From Portulaca oleracea (Eukaryota; Streptophyta; Magnoliopsida; Caryophyllales; Portulacaceae): a stretch of 64,000 bases of DNA. Location of the stretch: assembly GCA_029582165.1 (NCBI GenBank), contig CM055879.1:37109330-37173329 (forward strand), read 5' to 3'. Positions 1 through 12,573 of this stretch are shown piece after piece. The notes below the pieces were generated by a model. It was not told the DNA's origin, made no database searches, and worked only from the letters and a program-made list of their open reading frames with translations. Numbering within the stretch: position 1 is the first letter of the stretch; each line of letters begins with the position of its first letter. A program made the position numbers and the translations under genes.

Positions 1-51
1 CCTTCCCTCACTTCCTACCCTGACCAAAAGAAACTGAACAGTGCCTTCCAT
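1..51 (-). CDS. Possible first coding exon of a gene leaving the window on the left
   Basis: Reading the minus strand, an ATG at 51 opens a frame of 17 codons (MEGTVQFLLVRVGSEGR) that is still open at the window edge. Upstream on the same strand, at 292-91, is a good splice donor (GATG|GTATGT) after a pyrimidine-rich stretch, as expected for a 5' leader exon with a leader intron. A possible acceptor lies just before the ATG (CATGGAG|TGCG). The fragment is too short to recognise a family, and an equally good donor (GTCAGG|GTAGGA) lies inside it. It could be chance; confidence is low. Confidence 0.2.
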   Translation of the reverse strand, partial: MEGTVQFLLVRVGSEGR

Positions 52-375
52 CGCACTCCATGAATCAGTGCCGTAGAACACAATCAACTACATCACTTTA
101 ATCAGCTAATCATTTATTTATTTTCACATCAAATGAATCAATTCGTTCAATTAAGCAAGGGAGGAGGGGAGTGATCCCAAAGTCCAAACAACTAGATCTT
201 CCGATCAATGATCACAATTTCGATAATGCAATTAACTGATTCAAAAAAGAAACTGAAAGTTGAGATTTAAGAATTCATAGTTTGATACATACCATCAACT
301 GCTGAATTGAAGGCTTGAAATTGAGAGAAAGTGAGGGCTGGTGGAGAAGAAAGTTGAGATTTAAGACTCTATTTG

Positions 376-570
376 ATGAGGATGCACCTGGACGGTGCTG
401 CTTCTTTCTTAGATGGACCCTCCAATTCATCCTCCTCAGAGCCCCCCAATTTTCCCGACAACAATGCCAATTCCAACGCCAATGCTTCCGTTCTGATTAC
501 GGGATATGGTGGTCCGCCTATGATGCCGATGCCAGTGCCAATGATGATGGGTATGCCTTACGGACCATAA
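376..570 (+). CDS. Small hypothetical ORF with a Met/Pro-rich tail
   Basis: An ATG at 376 opens a 64-codon frame ending in TAA. The product has a Ser/Asn-rich middle and a low-complexity C-terminal tail of repeated Met-Pro units ending MPYGP. I recognise no domain. The region could instead be the 5' leader of a minus-strand gene whose coding start may lie near position 51, or a remnant of a longer gene's last exon. There is no signal peptide or membrane segment. Treat it as hypothetical. Confidence 0.2.
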   Translation: MRMHLDGAASFLDGPSNSSSSEPPNFPDNNANSNANASVLITGYGGPPMMPMPVPMMMGMPYGP

Positions 571-641
571 ACTGGATTTGTATTAGTTTAGATAAGTTGA
601 GGGTTTTGGTGAATCTGTACAGTCAATTTTTTCGGTAATTT

Positions 642-2226
642 GAAAATGATTTGGGGAATCTGAACAAGCTAATAACTTGGATTTATATTAGTTTATATAA
701 AACCAGATCAAAAACCCTAATTTGTTTTCTATCAATAATCGAAAATTTTGACAAGCTAATGAATTAAAATTTCTAATTATATATTTTGTGGTTGGTATTT
801 GTTCATAAACCCTAAATTGGTAGTGTGACAGTTTTGGAGTTTTGGTGAATGAGTGATGAATAGTGTAAAATTTCATATTTTTTAAGATGGTATTATTGTT
901 TTTATACCATATTTGTCATGGAAAACTTGAAATGTATGTCATTTGTTGTTTTGAGTGATGAACAATAGAGAACAGAGGGGAAATAGATAAAAGGGAAAAT
1001 CGGGAACTTTTATGTCTTTTGGGCCTTTGCCGGAGTAAAACTTAAGTTTGACCCAGATTTTTTGGGTAACCAAAGTACAGGGTCCGAAAAATAAACTTTC
1101 AAATGTGTGGTACCAAATAATAAATACCCCCAAAGTTGAGGGTCCAAAAAGCAAAAAACCCGTCAAATCGCAAGCGAGAGTACTCCCATGGAGTATAAAA
1201 ACTATTTTCAAACCTTTAACCATTGTTCAAATTATTTTGAGTTCTTGTACATTATTTTTTTGAGGCAAGTTAGTTCTTGTAGTACATAAACAAAAATTAA
1301 CCTTAACCCTAATTTTTGCAGGTCCAGGTACATCTTTGACACATTGACCAAGTACAGTTTGGAAGTTTCTCGATCAACTTTAATTACCTTGATATTTATC
1401 GGCAAACAAGATTAAACATGTAAATAAAAGGAGAACCCATCGAATCTCTGTGAATGATACATAGAGTTAATGGCGACAAGCAGGCCAATAAAAGAGAACT
1501 ACCGGTAGCCAAATCAAATAAGGCTTGTTCCTTCTCTTAGCTTCACGCCAAAACCCTCTAAATTATATTTGTGGTACCCAATTTTCGCTAATTATATATA
1601 TGAGGTCAAACATGATTAATATTATCTTCACATAGACCACCTTCCTTTGCCTTTTCAGTCCAAATTATATTGATTCACGTGGGATCCCATGAATTTATCC
1701 CATCATATGGGGACTATCTTTTTGTACGTGGGCAGGTAAGGTTAAATAGTGCAAATATAAAATTAGATTAATTTAGACGAGTTTATGGTGAGTTTGAGTA
1801 AATTTTAATAAATTTAATTAGGTAAAAATATTTTTACACTAAGATGATTGAGTCTGAATTTTACATGTTCATTAGTTTTATATCATATTGTATATTTTTC
1901 CAATGTAAAGAAAGCAAAATACATCAACTTTTGTAGATGCATGTGTATAATTTTTCTCTTATGTATAAGGTTTTCCTGTTTAATTAGCAAGTATTAATGT
2001 GCAATAATATATTATTATCTGTAAGATCAAAATTCATTTTGGTTCTTCTTAACTATGTCTTATGTAAATATATATTCTTGCCATTTCTTGGTCAATGAGA
2101 AGGGGAAAGTAGGGGACAAAACACTATACAGAAACCCTTGCAAGTTGTGTGCATATTTACTTTATACATATACATACACCTTGGAATTGGCCCAACTGAT
2201 CATTACATGGTACCTTGGTTATCATA
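642..2226. other. Intergenic: downstream of the NPF gene, no gene seen
   Basis: AT-rich sequence with no supported coding exon. It contains one Mutator-family terminal fragment (991-1161). The rest shows no clear repeats. The stretch just before 2227 is the 3' flank of the NPF transporter. Confidence 0.5.
991..1161 (+). mobile_element. One-ended fragment of a Mutator-like foldback element
   Basis: This stretch closely matches the right end of the 984-bp foldback element at 15236-16219. Both contain the word CCTTTGCCGGAGTAAAACTT, then AAAGTACAGGGTCC, GTGGTACCAAATAATAAATA and AAAGTTGAGGGTCC, and both end in a run of A followed by CCC. Only the right end is present here and no left arm is visible, so it is a truncated or recombined copy. 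The small ORFs in this stretch on both strands come from the repeat. Confidence 0.65.
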
Positions 2227-5200
2227 TTACTTAACCAAGTTAAGCTCTACATCATCAAAATCTTTTTGGTGTACAACAACACCTCTTTTGTAACGATATT
2301 TCTTAGCACACACCAAAAAATACACCAAATTGAGGGACCCCATCATGGCCAACAAGTAATAAAAGTAGTCCAACTTCCCTTGATTAATGTCATCAGTTAA
2401 CCAATCTGGTTTTCCATGGCCTCCGGTGACCCTATGCACGACATTCACCACGGCCGTGCTCATGTAATTTGCCCCAGCAAAGGAACAAAAGAAGAGGGAC
2501 GTCGCCACACTGCTCAACTTCTCAGGGAACTGCTTGTTGTAAAACTCGATATGCCCTATAAAGTTGAAAGCTTCCGCAAACCCTAGCATAACTAGCTGAG
2601 GAATAAGCCATGCAATGGACAACTTCCCATCGTGTTCATTCGCGAAGTTTCTTCTCTTTTCCTCGACAAGACCGGCTACGACCATGGATAAGATGGAGAA
2701 CACGAGCCCGATCCCCATCCTTTGGAGAAGTGTGATCCCTTCTTCGTGTTTTGTCATCTTTCGTAGGGTGGGGACTAGGAAACGGTCGTATATCGGGGTC
2801 CAAAGGCCGACGGTTAGCATGGAGACGATGGTGATGGTGCCGGGTGGGATCAGAAACTTGGGTCCGATGTGCCTGTCCATTGACATGGCTTGAGAGACTG
2901 TGAAGGTTGATTGTTGGATTGCCGCGGTGAAGGAGATGATCCCGGATGCCCATATGGGGAGGACTCTTATCAAACATTTCACCTCTTCTATGTCTTGGAT
3001 GCTACATAGTGTCCATTTGGCTGTTGGTGTTGGATTTCCATCGACGTCCGTCTCTCCCTCTTGGATGATAGCTCCTTTGTTGAGGAAGCTGATCAAATAT
3101 ACAGTTCAGAATAAGTTCAGTCAATATGTTTAAATCATAAAAAACTAATAAGTTCAGAATAAGGTGATATGAGTTCATCTAAAAGTAAGCGCAGTCAAAA
3201 TAAGTTGAAAAGAATGGTCTTATAAACATATGGATTCCCTAATTAAACTATATGTCTTATATAGCAAGAAATGTACTACTTTGCTTATTTATAAACCAAA
3301 GTCGATCTTGTTATTCTATCCAGCTTATTCTAACCAAACTTATTCTTAATTTAAGGAATTTTGGTCGTTAATATACTGAACTTTTGGTTATTGGACAATA
3401 ATATACTGAACTTCGACCATAGACAATAATATACTTTAGGGCGTGTTGGACAATAATGCACCCAGAAAGATTTTGACGGTAGCTCGACTCGGTGACGATC
3501 TTGCATGGCAGGACGGCTACGTAGGATCGCCACTGAGCCAGTCACCGCCAGAATTATATCGGGTGCATTATTGTCCAACACCCCCTAAAGTACAGTATAT
3601 TATTATTCAATACCCTAAAAGTTCAGTATATTATAAATAAGGTGAATTGAATTACCTGAATTGAGTAGACATAGGAAGTTTAGTATCGCGAACTCCAGAA
3701 GGTGGTGGATCATAGAAGACGCCCTCCTTAAGGGTATCCAAGGCAGGAAGAGTAAGTCCACGCTTCTTATAGGCAGCCACAAAAACCCTAAAAATGCTAG
3801 AGAAGACACTCCCACCAGGCTTAACATACACATACAAGTGCCTCCCAAAGAAGAAGAGTATGATGGAGCAGAACATTAGGGTTGTGGGGATACCAAACCC
3901 TAGAATCCAGCTGACCGAGTCTTGAATGTAGACAACCACTGTTAGGGTTAACATGACAACGATGGTGAAGGTGGCGTAGTACCAGTTGAAGTAGCTGTTG
4001 ATCCCTCTTCTCCCTTCTTCTGTGGTGTGGTCAAACTGGTCAATTCCAAAGGGCAAACTGCATGGCCTTATCCCAGCTGTGCCCAGGCAAAGTAGGGCTA
4101 GGCTTAGGACCAGGAACCATATTTGGGGCCCATTGGGCTTTTCGCAGTGGGCTAATTGGTTGGGCTGAAAGCTTTGGTCCTTTTGGTAGTTGTATGGGCA
4201 TGGAGAGGGTCTAAGGGTTGGAATCCATGCTGTTAATGTCATAGCCACCATTCCCTGTCAAATTAACCACCATCATTATATTTTTTCAAATTACAATTAT
4301 AATAATAATAATAATAATATTGCACAAAGAGAATAATAAGTTGAGTGAAACATAAGCTACTCATTTGAGTGGCAATGAATTATTTTCCTTGTGTGCGCAC
4401 AAATAATTTAATTAAGTTTTTAATATATGTTTTGACAATGATAAGTGATCAATTTCATTAATTACATCTTTTATTATTTCAAGAAAATTTGATGGGTCTG
4501 CTAGGAATGAGAGTAAGGAAATGCTAAAATTCAACACATGGGCGCAACATTCCACAACACACTTCAAATATTCTTATAGAATAGGAATGCTCCAACAAAA
4601 TATCAAATCTGGATGGAGAAAGCGAGAGGTGGACTCTTTATCTACCACGCAAGAACTCATTGACAATTCAATCTTTAATATATTATAAAGAGAACGTTGA
4701 ATATTTTAGAAACAAAGATCTAAACTGATTATATTTTGTGATGTGAAACTTTTTTGGAAGACGTCACGGAAGATACACTGTCATGATTCATGTGAATGTC
4801 GATTAGACTAGCTATGATAATACATTTATCTTTTGGTTAGCCAATCTAATGAAGTAGTACTATTAATTGAAAAGAAATCCATTGACAAATGTATGCATTG
4901 TTTCCTTGATGAGGAGATATGAGGTAGATAAATGTATTTTTTATTGTATTAGTTGAGATTTTATTTTTAGGGTTTTGGTCGAGAGCACGTGTACACATAA
5001 ACTATATATTGGATTCTGATAATCCCTACTACCACAAGTTGGATGGTAATAATCCCTACTATCATTTTGTATTCTGGTGGTCCAAAAAAAAATAAAATTG
5101 TATTGTAGTGATACCAAATCCATCACCATATTCTTTTTATTTTTCTCATGCCTACCCCATATTGTTTTTGTTTTTTTCGTTCCTGCCCCCAGATAGGTAA

Positions 5201-5540
5201 TGAAGTGTAGTTGCTAAAACATTTTTTAAATTATTTTTTTGAGATTCCTAGTAATTAATATCATTTTTTAAAAATAATAAAATTGAAAAAATCATAAAAA
5301 ATAGAAAAAAAAATTGAAAAAAATTGGGAGAAGTGTTGTAAATTCATTAAAAATCGTGGTAAAGTGTTATACAAAGTTTTGAATCAAATGCAACACAAAA
5401 TCTATGATATTTAGGGTATACTCTCGATTATGTCCCACTGCAATACAATCTTTTTTTTTTTGATCACCAGAATTCAAAATGATAATAGAGATTATTGTCA
5501 TCCAATTTGTGATAGTAGGGATTATTAGAATCCAATATCC

Positions 5541-5595
<55 letters not shown>

Positions 5596-8500
5596 TTCTA
5601 TTCGTTCGGTTATTAAATCCCTTTTTTCTACCCACTATTACGAAATTTTCCGAAAGTATATTTCTGCAATGTTTTGAAATGTTTTCGCTGGATCAAATAA
5701 TCTCCACCGTACATTGAAGATGTAGAAGTGTTTTGAGTAACCATTTATCATTTGGAATCAATACTCAAAACATTCTGCCAAACACATTTTTATCTCCTTA
5801 CTCTGTCTTTAAAAAACTTTAAGTTAAATTTTGTCTTTAAAGCTTTCTTATTCTCTCGTAATCTAACTTAAACTTGTAAAAAGTTTATTAACAAATTTAT
5901 AAAATAAATCACCCTGTCACATATAGCTCAAAACCTTAGAAAAATATTGGAGGTGTGACGACATATGAGAAACAGGGATAAACAAATGGACCACAAGAAT
6001 CGCAGATTGGGTAGAAGCCTAGATAATAGGGCACGCTGATCAAGAAACTAAAGATGGAAATGTTTGCGATTAAAGTTGATACTTGTAATATGGGAAGCCG
6101 ATATTATACCAAATCGTTACCTAATTATTTCATTAATTTCCTCTCCAATTCTCCCTCCTATTCAATGTGGCCCCTCCCTAAATTATTGTGTGCATTTTTT
6201 CCTTTTCATTTTTTATTTGGCCCAGTTCTTTGGATTGATAACTTTTTCTAATCCAATTCAATCCAATCCAATCCAAAATTTACACAATCTTCCAAAAAAA
6301 CTTCCTTTCTAAAAACACAATCCCCTAAAAAAGCATCATAATTTATCCAACCCAACCCAACCCAACCCAATCCAATCCAATCCATCCAAACCTCATTTTA
6401 TAAAATTCAAATAACAGGGCCAAAGTTTATCCTAATTTACTACACACATTATATATTTTTAAAGTAAAATTAAAAAAATAAAAATTAATTTTCCACCAAT
6501 AGAGAATAATGAAAGATATATAAAACATGGATTTCATTCTAAAATGATTTACATATTCAAAATGAATTCCAAAATTGTGAAACTTACAAAAAATACATGA
6601 GCAACTGTTTTCAACTATGTTTGATCACTTTCACAATAATCATTTGATAGATTTTGCTCATCTAAAGAATGCAACATTTGATTAATTGGTTTAATCTATT
6701 TAGTAACCATAATAACTTCTGTCATTATTATTACACCAAATATCAGATTTTTCAAGAACACTAGAAAAATTTGAGCCATATATAGCATGATACTTTCTTT
6801 TTATCCGTGCTTTGTTTTCTGAAAAAGTTTGTGTGTGCAAAAGCCTTACGTGACCACAGTATGATATGTCTGCTAGATGATTCAAGAATGACTGAGATTT
6901 TTTGTTTTCAATTCGTTCTCTTTTTATTATCACCATATTTGACAAAACATGCTGAAAAATATATATATCATCCTTTTAGGTCTAACCAAATATTAGGTAG
7001 GAGATCAATAATTCACAAGAAATGCACTTTTATCAAAACTAACCCGTCAGTACCAAAATAGATGGATCGAGTTCAACATATTTAGTGTTATGGCCCTTGA
7101 TTATTTGACAAAACTTCTTGCATACTCACAGCCATGGTGTACAGAAACGATTTTTAGTTGCATATTTCTGGCAAGCAGAAAAAAGACTTATGAAAATAAT
7201 ATGAGCTCGGGCAAGACACTTTTTAAATGCCTTGCTTTGATATAAAACAATATTGATGAGATTGTTATAATACAACCTCACAAAAGAAATGTGAAATTAA
7301 GTAACATACCAGAAAAGAGGCCACAGAGCCGATAGCTATTGCCCAAAAGCGGCCGATATATGCATCAGAAATGAATGCACCGATTAACGGAGCAAAGTTG
7401 GCGACACCGGAATAAACGCTAATGAGGTTGGTGGAGGCCACCTGGTCCAGGTGGTACTCACGTTTTAAGTACACCATAAAATTGGCTAAAAGCCCAAATC
7501 CCGCCAGTCTTTCAAATGTTTCATTTCCTGCACCACGTTATTTTTAACCCATCATATCAACAACAAAATGTGATACTAAATAAAAATAAGGTATACCACC
7601 TCTTTTTCTTTTCTTATTTTCCTTTTAAAGTGCCCCTGGACCAAGAAATAAAGGGGGAGGGCAAAAATTACACGGTTAGTTCTTTGTCTGATTTATAGTC
7701 TTCCCTTTGAGAAAAAATGGGACAAAAAAGTTGTAAAAATGATGAATGATTGTTTTAGCATCCTGAACGAACATTGAATTTCAGTAGAGATCTTTTCATG
7801 GGTCAATTTGGCAGGTAGTAGTTGAGTAGTTCAAAGGTGGATATATACAACTCGTGGTGGAAATTATCCTTAATGAAATTGATTTTCATGATATTATTGA
7901 AGAAGAAATAATGTTTTTACTATAAGAGCTAATCTTAGAAAAAAGAAATTGAAATAGAAGTAATAAAAAGTGCAAGCTTCCATTAATACAAGCTCCCTAA
8001 AGATTTACAAGTAACATACAATTACAATTTTTAGATCCATCGTAATCAGCTCCTCCATAAATTTCGGTTTATGAGAGTAAGGCAGCCTACTTTTGAATTC
8101 TCGGACTACACTCAAACACGTCTCTTGGGAAGTTATTGTTGTTGTTGTTTACAATTACAATTTTTAGTATTGTTAGCAACTTTATCAACAAACATTATTA
8201 CTTTCTTACATCCCTATTTAACTGTCTACTTTATTTATCTACAATTATTTATTATTTTATATTTTTGATATAAATTTTACTAATTTTACTTTTAATGATT
8301 AACTTCATATTCTTCATCTTTAAATTTGATATAAACCCATTTCTCTGATTTGGTGCAATTTCATTATTTTATCCTTCTTCTCTTAACTCCATCCTTTGTC
8401 TTGGTATCTTTCGATACTCCCAAAAACTTCAATTAAATTGGGACGAAAGTAGTATTTGTAGGGAAGTTGATCTTGTATTCTTGTTTATGCATGGAACATT

Positions 8501-10229
8501 CACATTAATCTAATTTATGTAGATATCAATGATGAATCTATGTAAATATAATGCATAAAATGTAAATATTAGTTGGATTGCTTATTTAACAACTTGTTTT
8601 AAAAAGGTGAAGATGAAGGGAATTTGGGTCATATTTTTTTATACCAACTTCACTAGATTTTCATCAATCAAGTAGATGATAAAATTAGTAGTGGCATAAT
8701 TTTATTTACATGTCCTTTCATTCATGACAATGAAAGGAGTAATTACTATTGTCCTTTTTATCAAACTATCAACACTGTATTAATTATAACGTCCAAAAGT
8801 TTTAATTCATTTAACGAATGGCCTAACACGTGACACTAGTTTTAATTTCAAAATGTTCCCATCACAAGTTTAGCCTTGGATCTTACATAATACTCCCTCC
8901 ATTACTTAATAATTGTCACTTTGGAGTTTTGGGAATATTTTAAAAAAATAGTATTGAAAATGGTAATTGTATTGGAAATGGTAAAAATAAGAGTTAAGTT
9001 TCTATTTTAGTTATATGATTGTATTGGAAATTATAAAAATAAGAGGTAAATTTGAAAAAATTGTCATTATTGTTGCATTCGAATTGTGAAGTGACAGATA
9101 TTATGAAAAATAAAAAATTAATCAAAGTGACAAATATAGAGGAATGGAGGAAGTATTCAATGCTAAAACAAACATCTACGCTGTCTCATTCAAATGTTCA
9201 ATAATTAAACAAATTGACATCCTCATTATTAATATTTATTATTGTTGGATGTCACTAAGGTTCAAATTTCAATAAAATTCACTAATTTTTGGTAGAAAAT
9301 TTTAGCCAACAAAGTCCTTGCAAATTTACACTTTATTGTTTTTTTATCCCTAAATCATTATTGAGTTAACTTGGGTGTTTATTTTTTCTTTTCCTTGTAG
9401 TTTCTTTGAGGAATGGTTATAGCAGGTATGTCTTTCATCATACTCCTATTTCTGAATTAATTATCACGAGAGGGAAGAAAAAATAAGTATCAACTATCAA
9501 ATTACCTGTATATAATAAACATAAACTTCTATCAGCTCAAAACTTTATAAGAATGTGCAAAATTACTTAGTTCCAACAAGAATAACCATTGATGGTCAAG
9601 CTAGTACGAAGCTTAGATTATGGGGTGCAGTGCTGTAGCCAATTCATGTACCACCTTTTTAGTTAAAATACTTTGGAATCATTTTGCAGTGACAGTTTAA
9701 ATTCATGCTATGTAGTCCCTTTAATCTTATACAAATAAACATAACTACTATCATTTCGGCATATTTGTATTTGGGTAAGGGGTAACCATGATGACTCGTA
9801 ATCCAAATTTTTTGAAAAAACTCAGTATAATTTGGGATAGAAAATATGAAATAAATATATATTTACCAAATAAGTTTAATGATGTACTAAACATCCTTGA
9901 TTCGAAGACCTGGAAACTAGTTGCTATTAAAATTCAACCATGAGACCTCATAATCAGTCATGTTTGAACACTATATGAAACCATCTTAACTAAGAGTTTA
10001 AGTTCTTTGAAGATACATGATGATATATTCTATATATTCTAACAAGAGGAGAGAGAGAAAGAGAGGGAGAGAGAGAGAGAGAGAGACCTATGATGAAAGG
10101 CATGGACTTCCACCCACCAGGCTGCTTCTTCTTGTTAGAGTTCACAATTATTATGTTACTCTCTTGTTGTTTCCACCAGGAAGAGGAGCTCTTCTTGGTT
10201 TGCTCTTCCTTGGTTTCCATGTCCACCAT
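2227..10229 (-). CDS. NRT1/PTR family (NPF2-like) proton-coupled transporter, four exons, 606 aa
   Basis: The exons are 10229-10088, 7527-7310, 4254-3656 and 3088-2227; all junctions are GT-AG with matching phase (phases 1, 0, 2), giving 606 codons plus TAA. NPF proteins are plasma- or vacuolar-membrane symporters of the major facilitator superfamily that carry nitrate, peptides, glucosinolates or hormones with protons. The family ExxE[KR] proton-coupling motif is intact at residues 50-54 (ETFER) and is built across intron 1. Other family marks are GWKSMPFIIGNETFER, LIGAFISDAYIGRFWAIAIG, GIRPCSLPFGIDQFD, INSYFNWYY, a long loop after KPGG, WTPIYDRFLVP and VLPIWASGIISF. From memory the sequence is nearest NPF2.12-2.14 (NRT1.6/NRT1.7 group) nitrate transporters, but substrate is not readable from sequence. 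The start at 10229 is the first ATG after a GA-rich leader; a second Met lies three codons on. Intron 2 (3,055 bp) and intron 1 (2,560 bp) carry MITEs. Confidence 0.93.
3369..3633. repeat. Foldback (MITE-like) element in NPF intron 3
   Basis: The two ends are inverted copies: TAATATACTGAACTTTT at the left and AAAGTTCAGTATATTA at the right. Inner arms also pair, around GTTGGACAATAATGCACCC at about 3445-3463 and its complement at about 3562-3580. The arms take up most of the element and the loop is GC-richer. I could not identify a target-site duplication, so the superfamily is open. It takes up nearly half of the 567-bp intron. Confidence 0.7.
5005..5541. mobile_element. Mutator-like MITE, degenerate copy, in NPF intron 2
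   Basis: It is full-length homologous to the element at 39742-40273. The ends are ATTGGATTCTGATAATCCC and its inverse near 5520-5537. Shared interior words include CCATATTGTTTTTG, GGGAGAAGTGTTGTAAATTC, GTTATACAAAGTTTTGAATC and ATTATGTCCCACT. The terminal bases are worn and the right side abuts a long TA repeat, so the target duplication cannot be read. It lies inside intron 2 of the NPF gene. Confidence 0.8.
5543..5591. repeat. (TA)n microsatellite, about 24 units
   Basis: An uninterrupted run of alternating T and A directly follows the right end of the Mutator-like MITE in NPF intron 2. Its length is likely variable between individuals and could be mis-assembled. Confidence 0.9.
6250..6390. 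repeat. Pentanucleotide repeat (CCAAT / CCAAC)n in NPF intron 2
   Basis: Two clusters of five-base repeats lie about 70 bases apart: ATCCA units at about 6250-6276 and CCAAC followed by CCAAT units at about 6347-6390. On the transcribed strand these read as TTGGG/TTGGA repeats. Confidence 0.75.
8893..9153. mobile_element. Stowaway-like MITE in NPF intron 1
   Basis: The left end is TA|CTCCCTCCATTACTTAATAA and the right end is GGAATGGAGGAAG|TA. The CTCCCTCC terminus and the TA target duplication are the standard Stowaway (Tc1/mariner) marks. The interior is AT-rich and non-coding, and it sits in intron 1 of the NPF gene. Confidence 0.75.
10046..10086. repeat. (GA)n microsatellite at the 5' end of NPF intron 1
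   Basis: A run of GA units with a few interruptions. On the transcribed minus strand it reads as CU repeats that begin right at the donor site (ATAG|GTCTCTCTCT). Confidence 0.9.
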
Positions 10230-10231
10230 TA

Positions 10232-10236
<5 letters not shown>

Positions 10237-10262
<26 letters not shown>
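10237..10262. repeat. (CT)n microsatellite in the NPF 5' leader
   Basis: About 13 CT units lie seven bases upstream of the NPF start codon. On the transcribed strand this is an AG-repeat leader, complementary to the CU repeat at the start of intron 1. Confidence 0.9.
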
Positions 10263-10620
10263 ATTTGTTTCAGTGAATGAATGATGAGTTAATGATAGAA
10301 CAGAACTTATAAGAAGAGTACGTTGAAGGGTTCAGTAAAACAAGCCAAAAGCAATTAATTTATACACGACACAAGGCAGTGTGGCTAGCTGGAACGAGGA
10401 AGGGTAGAGAAGTCTATCTACACGTATTGCATGTCTCATATTATCTGATGTCGATTATCATCATGAGTTATACACCAAATTAAACGTCTAGTATTTTACG
10501 AATGCAAGGTGTGGTTTGTAATTTACTTGGGGACCTAAAATCAATATTAAAAAAAAATACAGAAATGAGAACCCTAGAGTACTCACCGACGTTATGATTT
10601 TACAGTAGGGGAGTATGAGA

Positions 10621-10982
10621 AATGATAAATGTTTTGGACAAGACACTTATTAAGTATCTTGTGATGCTACAAAATCTATATATTTGTAAATTAAATTGTA
10701 AAAAAAAAATGACATGATTGACTTCTACAACTATAATAATATATATAAATGTTATAAAATCACATTTTTATCTATATTTTTTAAAATTTATGAAAATGCG
10801 TCCAAAATATGCCCAACGGATGAAGTGCATTCGTTAGGGTATCAATTTTAATTGTTGACGTAGCCAACATATTCTAAGCTTCTTATAATTGATAATTAAT
10901 AGTATCTATCAAAAAATTGAGGATAAAAATGATAATAAATATTGACATTTAAGCAGTGTCTTGGGGCAAGACACTTATCATC
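10621..10982. mobile_element. MITE of the 'AAGACACTTAT' family
   Basis: The ends are inverted: AATGATAAATGTTTTGGACAAG at the left (first 20 bases counted) and CTTGGGGCAAGACACTTATC at the right. The interior is AT-rich. Related stretches occur at about 11341-11630, 16665-16950 and 40525-40865. The superfamily is unknown. Confidence 0.55.
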
Positions 10983-11340
10983 ACCCGGGGAGTATATGAT
11001 CGATCAGAAATAGTTTGTGTATTAATGATGGGGTTGTCCTTTCCTTGTCATTACCTACTGTAATTACTATCGCTGAATTTTTACCATTATTGTTTTTTTG
11101 AAATTTACTACAACTTATTGATCAGAAATTTTGAGAAATTTTTACCATAACATACTGCTATTAATTTTGACGTTATGATTAAAAAAGGACGATCAGAAAT
11201 AGATTTTTTAAAATATGTTATGAGAAATTTTAAGTCAAATTGAAGGACATCAGAGACCCTGTAGTATTTATTAGGCAACAATTATTGTGAAACGGAGTAG
11301 TGCTATTATTTTTAATTTTAATAATTGAAAAATAATACAA

Positions 11341-11630
11341 TATAAGTCTTGGAATGAGATCACATTTATTAAGTGACTTGTCTTAGTATAAAATTTATAT
11401 TTTGGCACAATAAATTGCAAAAGGATATAATTGGATTTTATGAATTGTATAAAATTATATTTATAAAAATGAAGGTTAAAGGTTAAACACCTTATATATT
11501 TATAATTGATAATTAGTCATGGCCATGACAATAAAATAGTGTTAAATTAAATTTAAAATAAATATCAATTGAATGAAAAGAAAGATCTTAAAAAATGACT
11601 TGGGTCAAGAGTCAAGACTTATACTGTCAC
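11341..11630. mobile_element. Diverged copy of the 'AAGACACTTAT' MITE family
   Basis: The left end has TAAGTCTTGGAATGAGATCA and ATTAAGTGACTTGTCTTAG; the right end has GACTTGGGTCAAGAGTCAAG. The internal order of words matches the copy at 10621-10982. The boundaries are approximate. Confidence 0.45.
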
Positions 11631-12558
11631 CTTTGAAGGCTTTATTGCGTTTGGTAGTAACATATCTCGGAAAAAGTGTTTACTCCTTCCACTATTTTTT
11701 TATCTATCGTTTTGGAGAATTTGGGTAAAATTAAGGTTGTAAAAATAAATGAGGTAGTTAATAAAAAATTATTTAAATATATTTAATTAAAATCAACTTT
11801 GTATATTTTGTTCAATGAATATTAGTATATTATGGGTAAAAAAAATAGTACGTAATTGATATGTCATTGAAATTGTAAAGTGAAAAATAATGTCAAATGA
11901 GCTTTACGTCAATATTCCATGGCCACTAAGTACGTAATAGCAAACATAAAAAAATATATCAACTTTAAAAGAATTGACTAATTAACTTTTCAACTAAAGT
12001 TTTCCAACCAAACGTACAAACACATTTTACACCAAATAACCCCACACCGTCTTACCTCAATCTCATTATGTTGCCTCACCTATTAAGAGTAAAAGTATGT
12101 GTTAAAATAATTTACTTTTTAAATAGAAACGATTTCTCACCTAGGTTTTTTTTAGTGTCTTTTTTGCATTTTCAAAGGATCTTTTGAAAAGGTTTAATTT
12201 TTCTCGAATTTATTGAAATTAATCTCTTTATGAACTTTCATTTATAAGGGTAAAATTGCTTACAGTTAGATCCCCCATGCACTCAAATATATTTTTCCTA
12301 CAAGATTGTTGTTGTTGTATCTCCATATAAACCTTAGATGTTTAAGAATGATACCAAACCCCTTTTCACGCTACAATTTATAGTAAATTGGATGATAGGT
12401 CAAGTCATGACGGGTTTGAAGAACCCTTGACCATGTTGGGAAACTGTCAAAATCACCCTAGTGCCCTTTTATCTTGCACTCTTTTATTTTTCTCGATGTC
12501 TGATAGTCATTTTATTTTACTTTCGGCTAATGTAATTGCTCATAATATATCTAATAAA

Positions 12559-12573
12559 TGGTATCAAAGCCAT
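12559..12573 (+). other. Primer-binding-site-like motif, possible LTR retrotransposon relic
   Basis: TGGTATCAAAGCC differs by one base from the complement of the 3' end of initiator tRNA-Met (TGGTATCAGAGCC), the usual primer site just inside the 5' LTR of plant Copia elements. The following 250 bases are more GC-rich and carry open frames on both strands. No flanking LTR pair or pol coding sequence is visible, so this is weak. Confidence 0.25.

Noticed and set aside
315..638. 107-codon frame on the plus strand near the left edge
   Set aside because: It begins at TTG, has no family resemblance and overlaps another frame; only the shorter ATG-led ORF is listed, and with low confidence.
2615..3133. 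Plus- and minus-strand ORFs inside the last NPF exon
   Set aside because: They are shadow frames of a clearly coding transporter exon.
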